DNA from: CAVZZV01 sp963779845
GTDB taxonomy: Bacteria > Bacteroidota > Bacteroidia > Bacteroidales > GCA-2748055
Length of the DNA: 64,000 bases
Assembly: GCA_963779845.1 (NCBI GenBank)
Contig: CAVZZV010000005.1
Span: 124,001-188,000 of the forward strand
Direction of reading: 5' to 3'
Part shown: positions 54,859 through 63,471 of the stretch, piece after piece
How the letters are laid out: each line of letters begins with the position of its first letter
How positions within the stretch are numbered: the first letter of the stretch is position 1
Notes under the pieces: model-generated
Told to the model about the DNA's origin: nothing
The model's database searches: none
The model's input: only the letters and a program-made list of their open reading frames with translations
Translations under genes and position numbers: made by a program

Positions 54859-55124
54859 ATGAAGGCATTATTCATTTGCCTGATTTCATTTTTTTCTGCT
54901 TTTCAGTCACGGGATATCCCTTCACTGAGGAACCGCTGAATAAAACAGGAAATACCCGACCCAATATAGTATTTATTATAGCCGACGATCTTGGCTACTC
55001 TGAACTGGGATATTTTGGAGGCGAAGTGCGTACCCCAAACCTTGATCAGCTGGCTGACCAGGGCGTCAGGTTTTCCAATTTCCAAAATGCTGCCAAATGT
55101 GAACCAACCAGGGCCCGGCAATGA
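54859..55124 (+). pseudogene. Second sulfatase 5' remnant, frameshifted
   Basis: A start at 54859 gives a signal peptide (MKALFICLISFFSAF) that runs into a stop, while the next frame carries the sulfatase body: RPNIVFIIADDLGYSELGYF, then GEVRTPNLDQLADQGVRF, up to the formylglycine motif CEPTR. The frames can be joined by an indel at a run of seven T near 54890. After the catalytic motif the similarity ends and the frame stops at 55122-55124. Only the first fifth of a sulfatase remains. Confidence 0.8.
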
Positions 55125-55141
55125 GCAGAACATTTGCTTCA

Positions 55142-55300
55142 CGCGGATTTATCAGTTGAAATTGATTAATGTTAGATGAACCATGAATTTCAATGTAACT
55201 ATCGCAACAAGATTCTGCCAGAGGTTTTTCAGGCTGGCACCTGTAAAACTAATCTGCACACAAAAAACAAATGCACAAATAAAACAATGCACTAAAAATA
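55142..55300 (-). pseudogene. Partial, frameshifted copy of the YceI-like gene
   Basis: On the minus strand this stretch repeats the 5' part of the gene at 55876-56475. A first portion reads CVQISFTGAS (compare CAQIIFTGAI), then after a one-base deletion the next frame reads CDSYIEIHGSSNINQFQL (compare CDSYIEIHGSSNVNQFQL). The DNA match in the second part is about 85-90 percent by eye. It ends near 55142, directly against the end of the sulfatase remnant. Confidence 0.8.
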
Positions 55301-55336
55301 ATTTTCCGCTATTTGCTATTAAAGGACTTCAAAATT

Positions 55337-55585
55337 TCATTCCAAATCCTTTTTACGTTCATCAAACTCCTGTTTGGTGATTTCTCCCCGGGCATAGCGA
55401 TCCTTTAGAATGTCGAGAGATGATTTATGGCCGGCTTGGGAATTGGAGTTCCGGGTTTGGTTCATTCCTTTAACAACCATCCAAACAATGGCCACAACTA
55501 TTATAAGACCAATTATCCACCACCAGCCCATTCCCCATCCCATTCCCCATCCATGTCCCTCATATCCTTCATATCCATTCATCAT
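55337..55585 (-). CDS. SHOCT-domain membrane protein
   Basis: An 82-residue protein: a Gly/Met/Trp-rich start (GWGMGWGMGWWW), one membrane helix (IIGLIIVVAIVWMVV) and a C-terminal SHOCT motif (LDILKDRYARGEITKQEFDE). Proteins of this shape are common beside heavy-metal genes in bacteria. The SHOCT part probably drives oligomerisation. Function unknown. Confidence 0.85.
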   Translation of the reverse strand: MMNGYEGYEGHGWGMGWGMGWWWIIGLIIVVAIVWMVVKGMNQTRNSNSQAGHKSSLDILKDRYARGEITKQEFDERKKDLE

Positions 55586-55875
55586 GTTATTCTCCTTTCT
55601 TTTAGTTATTAATTTCTTTATGAGAATAACAATATCTTATGAGAATAAGTTTGACTTTTTAACCGAAATATAATCTATTAATTAACAGCGGGTTGAAACT
55701 ATTCTGATTTCCCTGCTCCAGGAAAACATCAATGAAAAATATTGAGATGGAGTACTGGTATACATGCCGGATGGCGCAATGGGGGGAAGCAAATGAAGTA
55801 TTGTGTCAGGTTGCAGGAAAGAAAGACAGGGAGAACTCAACTGCAGAAGAACAATTGTACCCCATCTTATTCCCT

Positions 55876-56475
55876 TTATTTAAAAATGTCATCTTCGGCT
55901 AAAAACCGAAAGGCATAATCAATAAAAACCTCGTCGTTTACCTTTACTAATCCAAATATTCTTTGAGGTGGATTAATCTCAAAATCCGTTAATTTAAAAT
56001 TTAGTTTTCCTTTAAGCTGGTACCCCGAGCTTTGGCAACTATCAATTTTGCAAGGCACAATATAACTTCTGGATACCCCTGCAATATTAATGATTGTTCT
56101 AAAATTGGGGAGTCCTGTCTTTTCCTTACATTCAGCTAAACTACGGGGTTCAATATCCATCAGAATAACCGGATATTCTTTAGCATTCACCATTTCCAGA
56201 AAATCTTCTCGCATCTGGGTATTATCAGCTTTAAATTGATTAACATCAATTTCGACACGCTGGTATCCTCCCATTACCTTATTACCCTGGGAAAGATTTA
56301 CAACCTTTGGACTATGATTGATGAGTTGGAATTGATTCACGTTTGATGAACCATGGATTTCAATATAGCTATCGCAGCCCGTTTCTCTCAGTGGTTTTTC
56401 CTGGATGGCTCCTGTAAAAATAATTTGTGCACAAAAACCCATTGCACCGATAAGAACATATTGCAAAAATTTCAT
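55876..56475 (-). CDS. YceI-like secreted protein
   Basis: A 199-residue exported protein with an N-terminal signal segment and the YceI lipocalin-like fold: GCDSYIEIHGSSNVNQFQL corresponds to the SxxHDW strand and LNFKLTDFEINPPQRIFGLV to the closing strand of YceI proteins. YceI proteins bind isoprenoid-like lipids. The classic YceI gene lies at 57747, so the locus carries two diverged members plus a decayed copy (55142-55300). It has four internal cysteines that the second paralogue lacks. Confidence 0.7.
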   Translation of the reverse strand: MKFLQYVLIGAMGFCAQIIFTGAIQEKPLRETGCDSYIEIHGSSNVNQFQLINHSPKVVNLSQGNKVMGGYQRVEIDVNQFKADNTQMREDFLEMVNAKEYPVILMDIEPRSLAECKEKTGLPNFRTIINIAGVSRSYIVPCKIDSCQSSGYQLKGKLNFKLTDFEINPPQRIFGLVKVNDEVFIDYAFRFLAEDDIFK

Positions 56476-56536
56476 CTAAATACCATTTCTCCAACCAACT
56501 TTAATACTCAGCCAAAAAGATACCCTTCCTTAAAAT

Positions 56537-57703
56537 TTAAAAAGCAATCGCTGCTTCAAAAACCACGCCGTTAAATTTCCCGCCGTTTAGATTTCCGTGA
56601 GCAGGACCGTCATAATTCTGGACAACGTAATCCAACTTTAGCAATATATTATCAATCATATACCAGCCACCTCCGATGTTCGTGCGGTTTACGGTAGACC
56701 CATTATTATCGGAAACCTTATTGAGTCGTGTTCCGGCATAAAAGCTGTGAATCCTGTAAATAGCCTGCAACGCTGTTTGCGTAAAATGCTGATCGTTATT
56801 ATTTCGTACTCCCTTCATGTCTTCATAAACTCCAAAAAGCTCCAGTCCATATAGCTTAATAAAAAGGTTTCCCATGTAACTATTCATTTCAGTCTGACCG
56901 GAGCCGGGAGACCACCGTCCTGAACGAAAATTGTCTCCTTCGGCAGCAACGGTTTGCATAACGTTGTAATAGCGGGCACCCGCACGGTCGCCATCCCAAA
57001 GGTAAGAGCCGCTATGTCCTTTCCGGACATGGTACCCTGAAAAAGTTCCACGTAACCTAAGATCATCATTCACATTCGTATCATACCCCAACTTCCAGTT
57101 AAAAACAAGATCTTTCCCGAGATCGTTTCCACCGCCATAATTTAAACGTCCGTTGTTTGTTCCAACGAGTGCGAGAAAACCCTTATTCCTGAACATTATT
57201 TCAAGGCCGGGGTTGCTGGTGTAGGCATCCATAATCCAATTGCCCACAAAGGGATTGGACATTACATCCGCATTATTGCTTCTGTAAAAGTGGGCATCAC
57301 CATAGTTGGGCATCATCACTCCGGCTCTAATCGTGATGTATTTCATAAACTCATCGGTAGCCGGTAAGAAAGGCATCCGGTCTATGATTAAATACCCACC
57401 TTCAACCCAGGCATCATTATGGTGACGGGATGACATGTAAAAATTAATGTATGTTCGGATTCCAGGTGCTAAATAGGCGTTAATATTGAGATTGGCGGTA
57501 GGCAAATTAAAATTGTTCTTCAGGTCGATCAATTCTGTTAATGGGGCCTCATGATTGAGGGCCTGCAATTGAATGGCAAACTCCCCCCCTACATCTACTT
57601 TAACCTTATCGAATTCTTCATTATATTTTTCTTCTTCAAAATTTTGCGAAAATGATGTTACACCAAGAAGGATACCCACCATTAAAATAAATATTTTCTT
57701 CAT
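56537..57703 (-). CDS. Outer-membrane porin-like beta-barrel protein
   Basis: A 388-residue exported protein with a signal peptide (ILMVGILLGVTSFSQ), a short soluble segment, and some 14-16 amphipathic strands ending in an aromatic C-terminus (VVFEAAIAF), as in outer-membrane barrels. It resembles Bacteroidota porins of unknown specificity. It is flanked by two YceI-like genes on the same strand, with 43 bases or fewer of spacing on one side, so they form one unit. Confidence 0.7.
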   Translation of the reverse strand: MKKIFILMVGILLGVTSFSQNFEEEKYNEEFDKVKVDVGGEFAIQLQALNHEAPLTELIDLKNNFNLPTANLNINAYLAPGIRTYINFYMSSRHHNDAWVEGGYLIIDRMPFLPATDEFMKYITIRAGVMMPNYGDAHFYRSNNADVMSNPFVGNWIMDAYTSNPGLEIMFRNKGFLALVGTNNGRLNYGGGNDLGKDLVFNWKLGYDTNVNDDLRLRGTFSGYHVRKGHSGSYLWDGDRAGARYYNVMQTVAAEGDNFRSGRWSPGSGQTEMNSYMGNLFIKLYGLELFGVYEDMKGVRNNNDQHFTQTALQAIYRIHSFYAGTRLNKVSDNNGSTVNRTNIGGGWYMIDNILLKLDYVVQNYDGPAHGNLNGGKFNGVVFEAAIAF

Positions 57704-57746
57704 TATACAGTCAAATTAAAAGGTTTAAAAAATATAGCTCATTTCC

Positions 57747-58334
57747 TTAATTCACTTTGTTGAGTTCAAAATCAAACGTTACCTCCACCTCATCGCCTGT
57801 TTTTAAAGTACCCATTATGGCAGTGGGTGGTTCTATACCAAAATCAGACATTTTAAGGCTTACTTTTCCGCTGGCTTTAAATTGCCGGGCAGATACAATC
57901 TTTAAATCTACAGGTACTTTAACTTTCTTTGTTTTTCCGGCTATGGTCAATAAGCCATCAATAGTTGACTTCTTCCCGATTTGAATTGGGGCGCAAGCCT
58001 CGTCAAGGGTAAATTTAATTTGTGGGAACTTCTTTTCTTTCAAAGCGTCGTGCGCTTTATTATCCATAATGTTGGAACTGCTTTCCATCTTCGATACCGG
58101 GGCAGAAAATTTAATATACTGAATTTCACCTATTGGATCATGCCCTGGTTTCACTCCGGCTTCGAGCATGGTTCCGGTTACATCCATTTCCCAGTCATGC
58201 AACGAGGAGGTACCCGTAATCTGCACTTTGCTGTTTTTTTCATTTATCTTAAATACATCTTGCCCACTCGCTGAAAAAGTGATCAAGAGAGCCAGCAGCG
58301 AAATTCCCAGATTTAAAAAATTCACCTTTTTCAT
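57747..58334 (-). CDS. YceI-family lipid-binding protein
   Basis: A 195-residue protein from the ATG at 58332-58334, which exposes a proper signal peptide (FLNLGISLLALLITFSASGQ); the frame extends upstream with 15 extra non-conserved residues. The YceI barrel follows, with SKVQITGTSSLHDWEMDVTG and VSLKMSDFGIEPPTAIMG as key segments. It likely carries polyisoprenoid compounds in the periplasm. It is the first gene of the unit with the porin-like gene. Confidence 0.9.
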   Translation of the reverse strand: MKKVNFLNLGISLLALLITFSASGQDVFKINEKNSKVQITGTSSLHDWEMDVTGTMLEAGVKPGHDPIGEIQYIKFSAPVSKMESSSNIMDNKAHDALKEKKFPQIKFTLDEACAPIQIGKKSTIDGLLTIAGKTKKVKVPVDLKIVSARQFKASGKVSLKMSDFGIEPPTAIMGTLKTGDEVEVTFDFELNKVN

Positions 58335-58498
58335 TCTTCCTCCATTTACTTCATAACTATTCATAATCTCATTCTCCATGCGTTTTTCTACTTCATTTTG
58401 TTTGCACTATTCCGATCCGATACCAGTTGGAAAACCCAATTCCAAGGATGATTCAGACATTGTAAACATTTGAAATCCGGTAATGTTTATTTTTAATT

Positions 58499-59134
58499 TC
58501 ATTCATCATGATGGTGTTCTATATAATTCCCCCCGGGCCCTACTTCCTCAATATATACCATCTGAGAACCAAGATGCCCCGCAAAACTTACGGTGATAGC
58601 AGAACCGGTTAATAGGAGCAAAACAATTACTTCCATCCATAATTTTCGCACCATAAAGTGACTCAATACCTTCAAGGCAAGAGCAATACCCGATAACCAA
58701 AGGGTCAGGTAAGCGTAAAATTCATGATTTTCAAATACTTTTTTGATGGGTTCGGGCAGGTCTTTGACGTGCGCGTGAAAAACCAGAGCTGCGAGTAACG
58801 CACCCACAAATCCCCCCATCAATAAAAATAAGGTGACCCAGCTCATTTGCAACCGGAAAATAAACAGGCCGATCAATTGGGTGAAAAATGCCAGGAGTAA
58901 CAGAACGATTGGGAAGTGCACCACCATGGGGTGGAGATTGGGGAATTCACTCAGGGATGCAAAAATAGAGTTTTCGGTGGCTGGAATTTCCTGTTTTTCG
59001 GGAAGACCTTCCTGAAGCACAATGGATTTACCTTCCTCCTCGCCGTGGCCATTCCCCTCTTCCTGTGCGTAAATGGTAAAAGGTAAAGTGAAAATCAGCA
59101 ACAAGAACAAAATAATTTTATTTGTTTTTTCCAT
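58499..59134 (-). CDS. DUF2231 membrane protein
   Basis: A 211-residue protein starting at the ATG at 59132-59134 (the upstream TTG extension is not conserved-looking). A signal peptide precedes a charged linker (EEGNGHGEEEGKS), then the DUF2231 core with LHPMVVHFPIVLLLLAFF and three further helices, ending in a His-rich tail (YIEHHHDE). The conserved histidines suggest metal or heme interaction. Function unknown; often found near cytochrome or metal genes. Confidence 0.8.
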   Translation of the reverse strand: MEKTNKIILFLLLIFTLPFTIYAQEEGNGHGEEEGKSIVLQEGLPEKQEIPATENSIFASLSEFPNLHPMVVHFPIVLLLLAFFTQLIGLFIFRLQMSWVTLFLLMGGFVGALLAALVFHAHVKDLPEPIKKVFENHEFYAYLTLWLSGIALALKVLSHFMVRKLWMEVIVLLLLTGSAITVSFAGHLGSQMVYIEEVGPGGNYIEHHHDE

Positions 59135-59536
59135 GCTGATGAATTTAAGCCCTGGCAATGGGTTGGTTTTTATATCGCTTCAAAATGGCACATTCTTATC
59201 TGTCTTTTTCCGATTTGAATGTATGCAGTGATAAACACATAATCCATCAAAGTGTTCAAAGATGGTCCACAATTTTACCTCAATATTTCTGAACTCCGAG
59301 ACCCAACCAGGCCAAAATGAGGATAAATGCCATTGTTTTATTTCATGTTTTTAGTGATTATATTGATTCATTTTTTCAATGAACAAACTGGGAAAGGAAA
59401 ACCTTATATGATTTCTTAAATCGCAGAAAATAGTCAAGTTACTCTATTACAGAACGTTTAGAGGGAGGGAAGGAATGGTAAAGTATGGACAAATTTTTTC
59501 GTTTTTCAGGAATATTAACAACGAATTTAATTTATT
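59135..59536. other. Intergenic stretch before the arsenic genes
   Basis: About 400 bases without a convincing gene. It contains the upstream region of DUF2231 and the 3' side of acr3. A 17-codon hydrophobic frame on the minus strand near 59280-59335 is too short to support. Confidence 0.35.
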
Positions 59537-60574
59537 CTAATATTTCCATCTGTTTGCTAATGAAACCAGGGACAACATTACTGGCACTTCAACCAAAACT
59601 CCAACAACAGTTACCAACGCCGCAGGGGATTGTAGTCCAAATAAGGCAATGGCAACCGCAACCGCTAATTCAAAAAAGTTGCTTGCACCGATCATGGCCG
59701 ATGGGGAACAAATGGTGTGGGGCAATTTTAATTTTCTTCCACTAAACCAGGTGATGAAAAATATAAAATAGGTTTGAATGATTAATGGAATGGCAATTAG
59801 CAAAATTATGAAGGGGTTTCTTGTTATGGTATTACCCTGAAAGGCGAAAAGTAAAATCAGTGTCAACAACAAAGCAAAAATAGAAAGGGGTTTAAACTTC
59901 GGTAAAAAGGTTTTCTTAAACCATACATCCCCCTTTTTTCGAATTACTATTTTATGCGTGACATATCCTCCCAAAAGAGGAATAACAACAAATAGTAAAA
60001 CACTGGAAACTAAAGTATCATAAGGAACATGGACATTTGCAATCCCTAAAAGTAAACCTACAATGGGTACAAAAGCAACCAAAATGATCAAGTCATTCAC
60101 CGATACCTGAACCAAAGTATAACCGGGGTCGCCGTTGGTCAGGTAACTCCATACGAAAACCATTGCCGTACAGGGGGCTGCGCCCAATAAAACAGCCCCG
60201 GCAATATATTCGCCAGCCAATTCGGGAGTTATAAAAGCGGCATAAATTTTAGTGAAAAATACCCAGGCAAAAAATGCCATGGTAAATGGTTTTATCAGCC
60301 AGTTTACGATGAGTGTTAAAATTAAACCCTTTGGGCGTTTGCCAACGTTTTTAAGGCTCGAAAAATCCACTTGCAGCATCATGGGGTATATCATTAACCA
60401 AACCAAAATGGCAACAGGTATATTTACTCGGAATAGCTCCATTTTACTTAAACCCGTTATATATTGGCCGCCAAAATTTCCAATAAAAATGCCTGCTCCA
60501 ATACAAAGGGCAACCCAAAGTGTGAGGTATTTTTCGAAAAATCCAATTTGTTTTTTTGCGCCAGGAGTCACCAT
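59537..60574 (-). CDS. acr3: Acr3-type arsenite efflux permease
   Basis: A 345-residue membrane protein with ten helices of the Acr3/BART type. Recognisable elements are IPVAILVWLMIYPMMLQVDF, the catalytic-cysteine segment LGAAPCTAMVFVWSYLTNGDP, and SAMIGASNFFELAVAVAIALFG near the end. It exports arsenite using the proton gradient. Its ATG overlaps the arsC stop by seven bases, so the two are translationally coupled. Confidence 0.93.
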   Translation of the reverse strand: MVTPGAKKQIGFFEKYLTLWVALCIGAGIFIGNFGGQYITGLSKMELFRVNIPVAILVWLMIYPMMLQVDFSSLKNVGKRPKGLILTLIVNWLIKPFTMAFFAWVFFTKIYAAFITPELAGEYIAGAVLLGAAPCTAMVFVWSYLTNGDPGYTLVQVSVNDLIILVAFVPIVGLLLGIANVHVPYDTLVSSVLLFVVIPLLGGYVTHKIVIRKKGDVWFKKTFLPKFKPLSIFALLLTLILLFAFQGNTITRNPFIILLIAIPLIIQTYFIFFITWFSGRKLKLPHTICSPSAMIGASNFFELAVAVAIALFGLQSPAALVTVVGVLVEVPVMLSLVSLANRWKY

Positions 60575-60996
60575 TGTGGTTTAATTTGTTCACTGTAGAG
60601 CTTATAAAAGTCCTCTTTGATTTCGTCACGTACTCTGATAAATTCACTCCAAATAAATTCTTTTGTACCAACCGCTTGTGATGGATCATCAAAGCCTATG
60701 TGTAAACGGTTTTTAACCTTTCCTGTAAAGGCTGGACAAGCCTCGTTTGCCCCTCCGCAAACAGTAATGACATAATCCCATTCCTCCATCAAATATTTTT
60801 CGACAGGGTCGGAAGTATGGTGGTGAATATCAATACCAATTTCCGCCATTGCTTTCACTGCCAGGGGATTCACTTTTCCAGATGCCTCGGTACCAGCAGA
60901 GCATACGGTAATATTAGCATCAAATGACCGGAGAAATCCCTGCGCCATTTGGCTTCGGCAACTGTTGCCTGTACATAATATCAATATCTTTATCAA
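60568..60996 (-). CDS. arsC: Thioredoxin-coupled arsenate reductase
   Basis: A 142-residue low-molecular-weight-phosphatase-type ArsC. The P-loop LCTGNSCRSQ places the nucleophile at C8 and the arginine at R14; the redox pair C80 and C87 lies in TVCGGANEAC. It reduces arsenate to arsenite and is recycled by thioredoxin. The start is a TTG (60994-60996); there is no ATG before the P-loop. Confidence 0.92.
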   Translation of the reverse strand: MIKILILCTGNSCRSQMAQGFLRSFDANITVCSAGTEASGKVNPLAVKAMAEIGIDIHHHTSDPVEKYLMEEWDYVITVCGGANEACPAFTGKVKNRLHIGFDDPSQAVGTKEFIWSEFIRVRDEIKEDFYKLYSEQIKPQW

Positions 60997-61162
60997 TGGT
61001 TGAATTATTTTATGGGTTCTCTGTATGTGCCTTTGCCTAAAATCGGGTATTTTAAATATTGCCCGAAATTTTTATGATGACCCGCAGGTATGGAAGATTA
61101 CGTCTGCATGCATTATCCTCTTATTTTATTTAATCAGAAAAAGAAAACCTCCTTTTAAATTT

Positions 61163-61861
61163 TTAAAAATAAATTGAATAGGTGTAATAGATCCCAACCC
61201 CAATAAACAAAATCCCGATTATATGCCTGAACCAAAATTCAAAGGCTTTAAGCTTACTGTAAATACGGCCGATAGAACCTATACTAAATGCAATCAGCCA
61301 GGCAAAAATGATCACGGGTATTCCTGTCGCAATGGCAAAAAAGAGGGGTAAATACAAACCGCTGGCACTGCTTATGGTCATGGGCATTAACATTCCAAAA
61401 TATAGTACGCCGCTATAGGGACAAAATGCCAGGGCGAAAACAACACCCAATAAAAGGATATGCCAAAAACCGTTGTTATTTTTATTCTCCATTTTTCCTG
61501 TTAAAGAACCAATCCAGGGTATTTTTAGCTTTAAAACCCCCAGCATAAACAGACCGATAATGATTAGAAGCGGACCCAAAACTTTTTCCCCCCATACCTG
61601 AAAGAATCCTGCAAATTCAAACTGGCTTGCTCCAAAAAACAGGAGTAAGCCCAAAACACTGTAGGAAATTGCTCTTCCCAGAGTATATATCAATCCGTTC
61701 ATAAATACTTTTCGCTGGCTACCAAGGTCCTTACTGATATAACCAATAGCGGTTATATTGGTTGCCAAAGGACAGGGACTGATAGCAGTCATAAGTCCGA
61801 GAATAAAAGCGGTAAATATTGGAAACTGTGAAGTTTCCAGAAAATTTTGCAATATCTCCAT
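61163..61861 (-). CDS. arsG: ArsG-like CcdA-type membrane transporter
   Basis: A 232-residue protein with six helices of the CcdA/DsbD transmembrane type. Two conserved cysteine sites, SPCPLATNITAIGY near 28-41 and AFCPYSGVLYFGM near 144-156, could pass electrons across the membrane. It matches the ArsG family found with ArsF in arsenic-resistance operons, described in connection with aromatic arsenicals. It follows arsF after two bases. Confidence 0.75.
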   Translation of the reverse strand: MEILQNFLETSQFPIFTAFILGLMTAISPCPLATNITAIGYISKDLGSQRKVFMNGLIYTLGRAISYSVLGLLLFFGASQFEFAGFFQVWGEKVLGPLLIIIGLFMLGVLKLKIPWIGSLTGKMENKNNNGFWHILLLGVVFALAFCPYSGVLYFGMLMPMTISSASGLYLPLFFAIATGIPVIIFAWLIAFSIGSIGRIYSKLKAFEFWFRHIIGILFIGVGIYYTYSIYF

Positions 61862-61863
61862 TC

Positions 61864-62298
61864 CTACAACATCGAATCAATGGTTGATTTCAATTTGCTT
61901 TTAAATTTATCGGGATTCGTACGGGCATTTAAAAATGCATCGTTGGTTAAATCCACTTTTTTATCTCCGTTTACAATTAAAAGTGTTTGTCCGCCAATTT
62001 TATATTGAGCCAATAAGGGACTCTCTTTTTCATCTTCCACGTTAATGGATTCAAAAGTGACTTTGTCTCCATAATAATCTTGAAGCGCTTCTTTAGTAAC
62101 TGCTTCAACTGCCATACATGTTGCACAACGACGGGTTGCATGAAAATAGTAGACTTTTACCTCCTCCGCTTTTTGATTTTCAGCGCGAGCTATTTTTGAA
62201 TAAACAGGGTTGTCTGCTTTTGCACCCTGGCAACCTTGAATTGAAAGGACAACTACTCCCGAAAAAAGCAGGATACCTAAAGTATTGATGAGTTTCAT
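61864..62298 (-). CDS. arsF: ArsF-like thioredoxin-fold lipoprotein
   Basis: A 144-residue protein with a lipoprotein-type signal (cysteine at residue 23 in IQGC) and a thioredoxin-like domain containing RRCATCMAVE with C58 and C61 as redox pair. It matches the ArsF family, which partners ArsG. The two likely form an electron relay acting in the periplasm on arsenicals or nitro-compounds. It is the first gene of the arsenic operon, directly behind the palindromic operator. Confidence 0.75.
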   Translation of the reverse strand: MKLINTLGILLFSGVVVLSIQGCQGAKADNPVYSKIARAENQKAEEVKVYYFHATRRCATCMAVEAVTKEALQDYYGDKVTFESINVEDEKESPLLAQYKIGGQTLLIVNGDKKVDLTNDAFLNARTNPDKFKSKLKSTIDSML

Positions 62299-62328
62299 TT
62301 TAATTTTTTTAAGTGATTACAAAGGTTC

Positions 62329-62355
62329 TTGTTCGTTAATATGCGAACAAAGTTA
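62329..62355 (-). promoter_or_regulatory. Ars promoter with ArsR-like palindrome
   Basis: On the minus strand TAACTTTG (62348-62355) is a good -7 element. It runs into TTGTTCG-N8-CGAACAA (62329-62350), a palindrome of the size and type bound by ArsR/SmtB repressors, located exactly at the expected transcription start. A repressor bound there would block initiation. Confidence 0.6.
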
Positions 62356-62547
62356 GGTTTTTTTCTTACAACCGATAAAAATTTCCGAAAAAAGTTATGA
62401 TAAAGGAGAAATAAAACTTATCAGAAATAAATCATTTTTTAATCTTGCCTGTAAATAAGGAAATTTTTATATTCGTGAAATGTAAGCAAGCCAACCTTCT
62501 AAGGTATTTTTTGGTTATGCCTATAGTAAAGAAAAATCAATCAACCG

Positions 62548-63396
62548 TTGACTACGAATAAAACCATAGATCATTTCTTTAATCTGACACAAAAGTATTT
62601 CAGGACCTACCTGGCAATCGCCATTTTAGTTTTTATATTCATCCTTTTCTTCCAACCCTTTGACATCGAAAAGTTTGAATATGAAAATAATCTGGTTTTC
62701 GTTGCCGGATTTGGAGTCCTGGTCTTGTTATTTCTTTTTGTCTCTCAGATCCTGTTTCAAACTTCTTTAATTCAGACTGAGAATGAATCCCAGGACCATA
62801 CTATTTATTTACCCCTATACTACTTCACACAAGTTGCAACCACCAGTCTCGCCTTTATTTTTTATCTTCGGTTTGTTGGACTGAACAGTATAACATTCAG
62901 CACTGTAGCCAGGGTGGTCCTTATCTGCATCAGTCTTCCGGTAACTATGTTTCTGCATACCCGCCTTGGTTCTTACAGGATCCGCTTAAAAAACCTGTCT
63001 GCTGAGAAACGGTCACTTCAGGATAAACTAAAACGGTATGCAGAAAATTATGCAAATAAATATGTGGAAATCATTTCCGAAAATAACCAGGATAATTTTA
63101 AAATTCTAGTTTCCGATATTGTTTATGTAAAATCAGCAGATAATTATATTGAAGTTGGGTATCAAGAGGAAGGCCTGGTCAGAAAAAAAATGATACGTGG
63201 AACATTACAGAATGTAGAGCAACAACTCGCGGAATTCAATAACTTTATTCGCACCCACCGTACCAGTTTGGTTAATATCCACTACATAAAAGAGCTTAAC
63301 AAGAATTTTAATACCTATTGGTTAAGCCTGTATCATTCAAAAGAATCAATACCTGTATCCCGTCAACACCTATTGGCAGTTAAAGAACTTTTATAG
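62548..63396 (+). CDS. Membrane-bound LytTR transcription regulator
   Basis: A 282-residue protein with four membrane helices (about 18-150), a short coiled linker (LKNLSAEKRSLQDKLKRYAE) and a C-terminal LytTR DNA-binding domain (about 180-280, with VKSADNYIEV and FIRTHRTSLVN). There is no receiver or kinase domain, so the membrane part probably acts as sensor itself. The start is a TTG at 62548; an in-frame stop lies upstream at 62527 and no ATG is available before the first helix. It is divergent from the arsenic operon, but a link is not shown. Confidence 0.85.
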   Translation: MTTNKTIDHFFNLTQKYFRTYLAIAILVFIFILFFQPFDIEKFEYENNLVFVAGFGVLVLLFLFVSQILFQTSLIQTENESQDHTIYLPLYYFTQVATTSLAFIFYLRFVGLNSITFSTVARVVLICISLPVTMFLHTRLGSYRIRLKNLSAEKRSLQDKLKRYAENYANKYVEIISENNQDNFKILVSDIVYVKSADNYIEVGYQEEGLVRKKMIRGTLQNVEQQLAEFNNFIRTHRTSLVNIHYIKELNKNFNTYWLSLYHSKESIPVSRQHLLAVKELL

Positions 63397-63471
63397 GAAT
63401 CTGCAGGCAAGGAGAATGCGCCGTCTTTCTCGCTCCTGTTGATGTTTATCCTGGTTTTCCATCCAAAACTC

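Noticed and set aside
55732..55902. 56-codon open frame on the plus strand between the SHOCT and YceI-like genes
   Set aside because: It overlaps the end of the YceI-like gene, has no recognised motif and no clear promoter; coding cannot be supported.
37834..62355. Metal and arsenic region as an integrative conjugative element
   Set aside because: No integrase, relaxase, conjugation gene, IS or tRNA-proximal direct repeat was seen; island character is based on gene content only.
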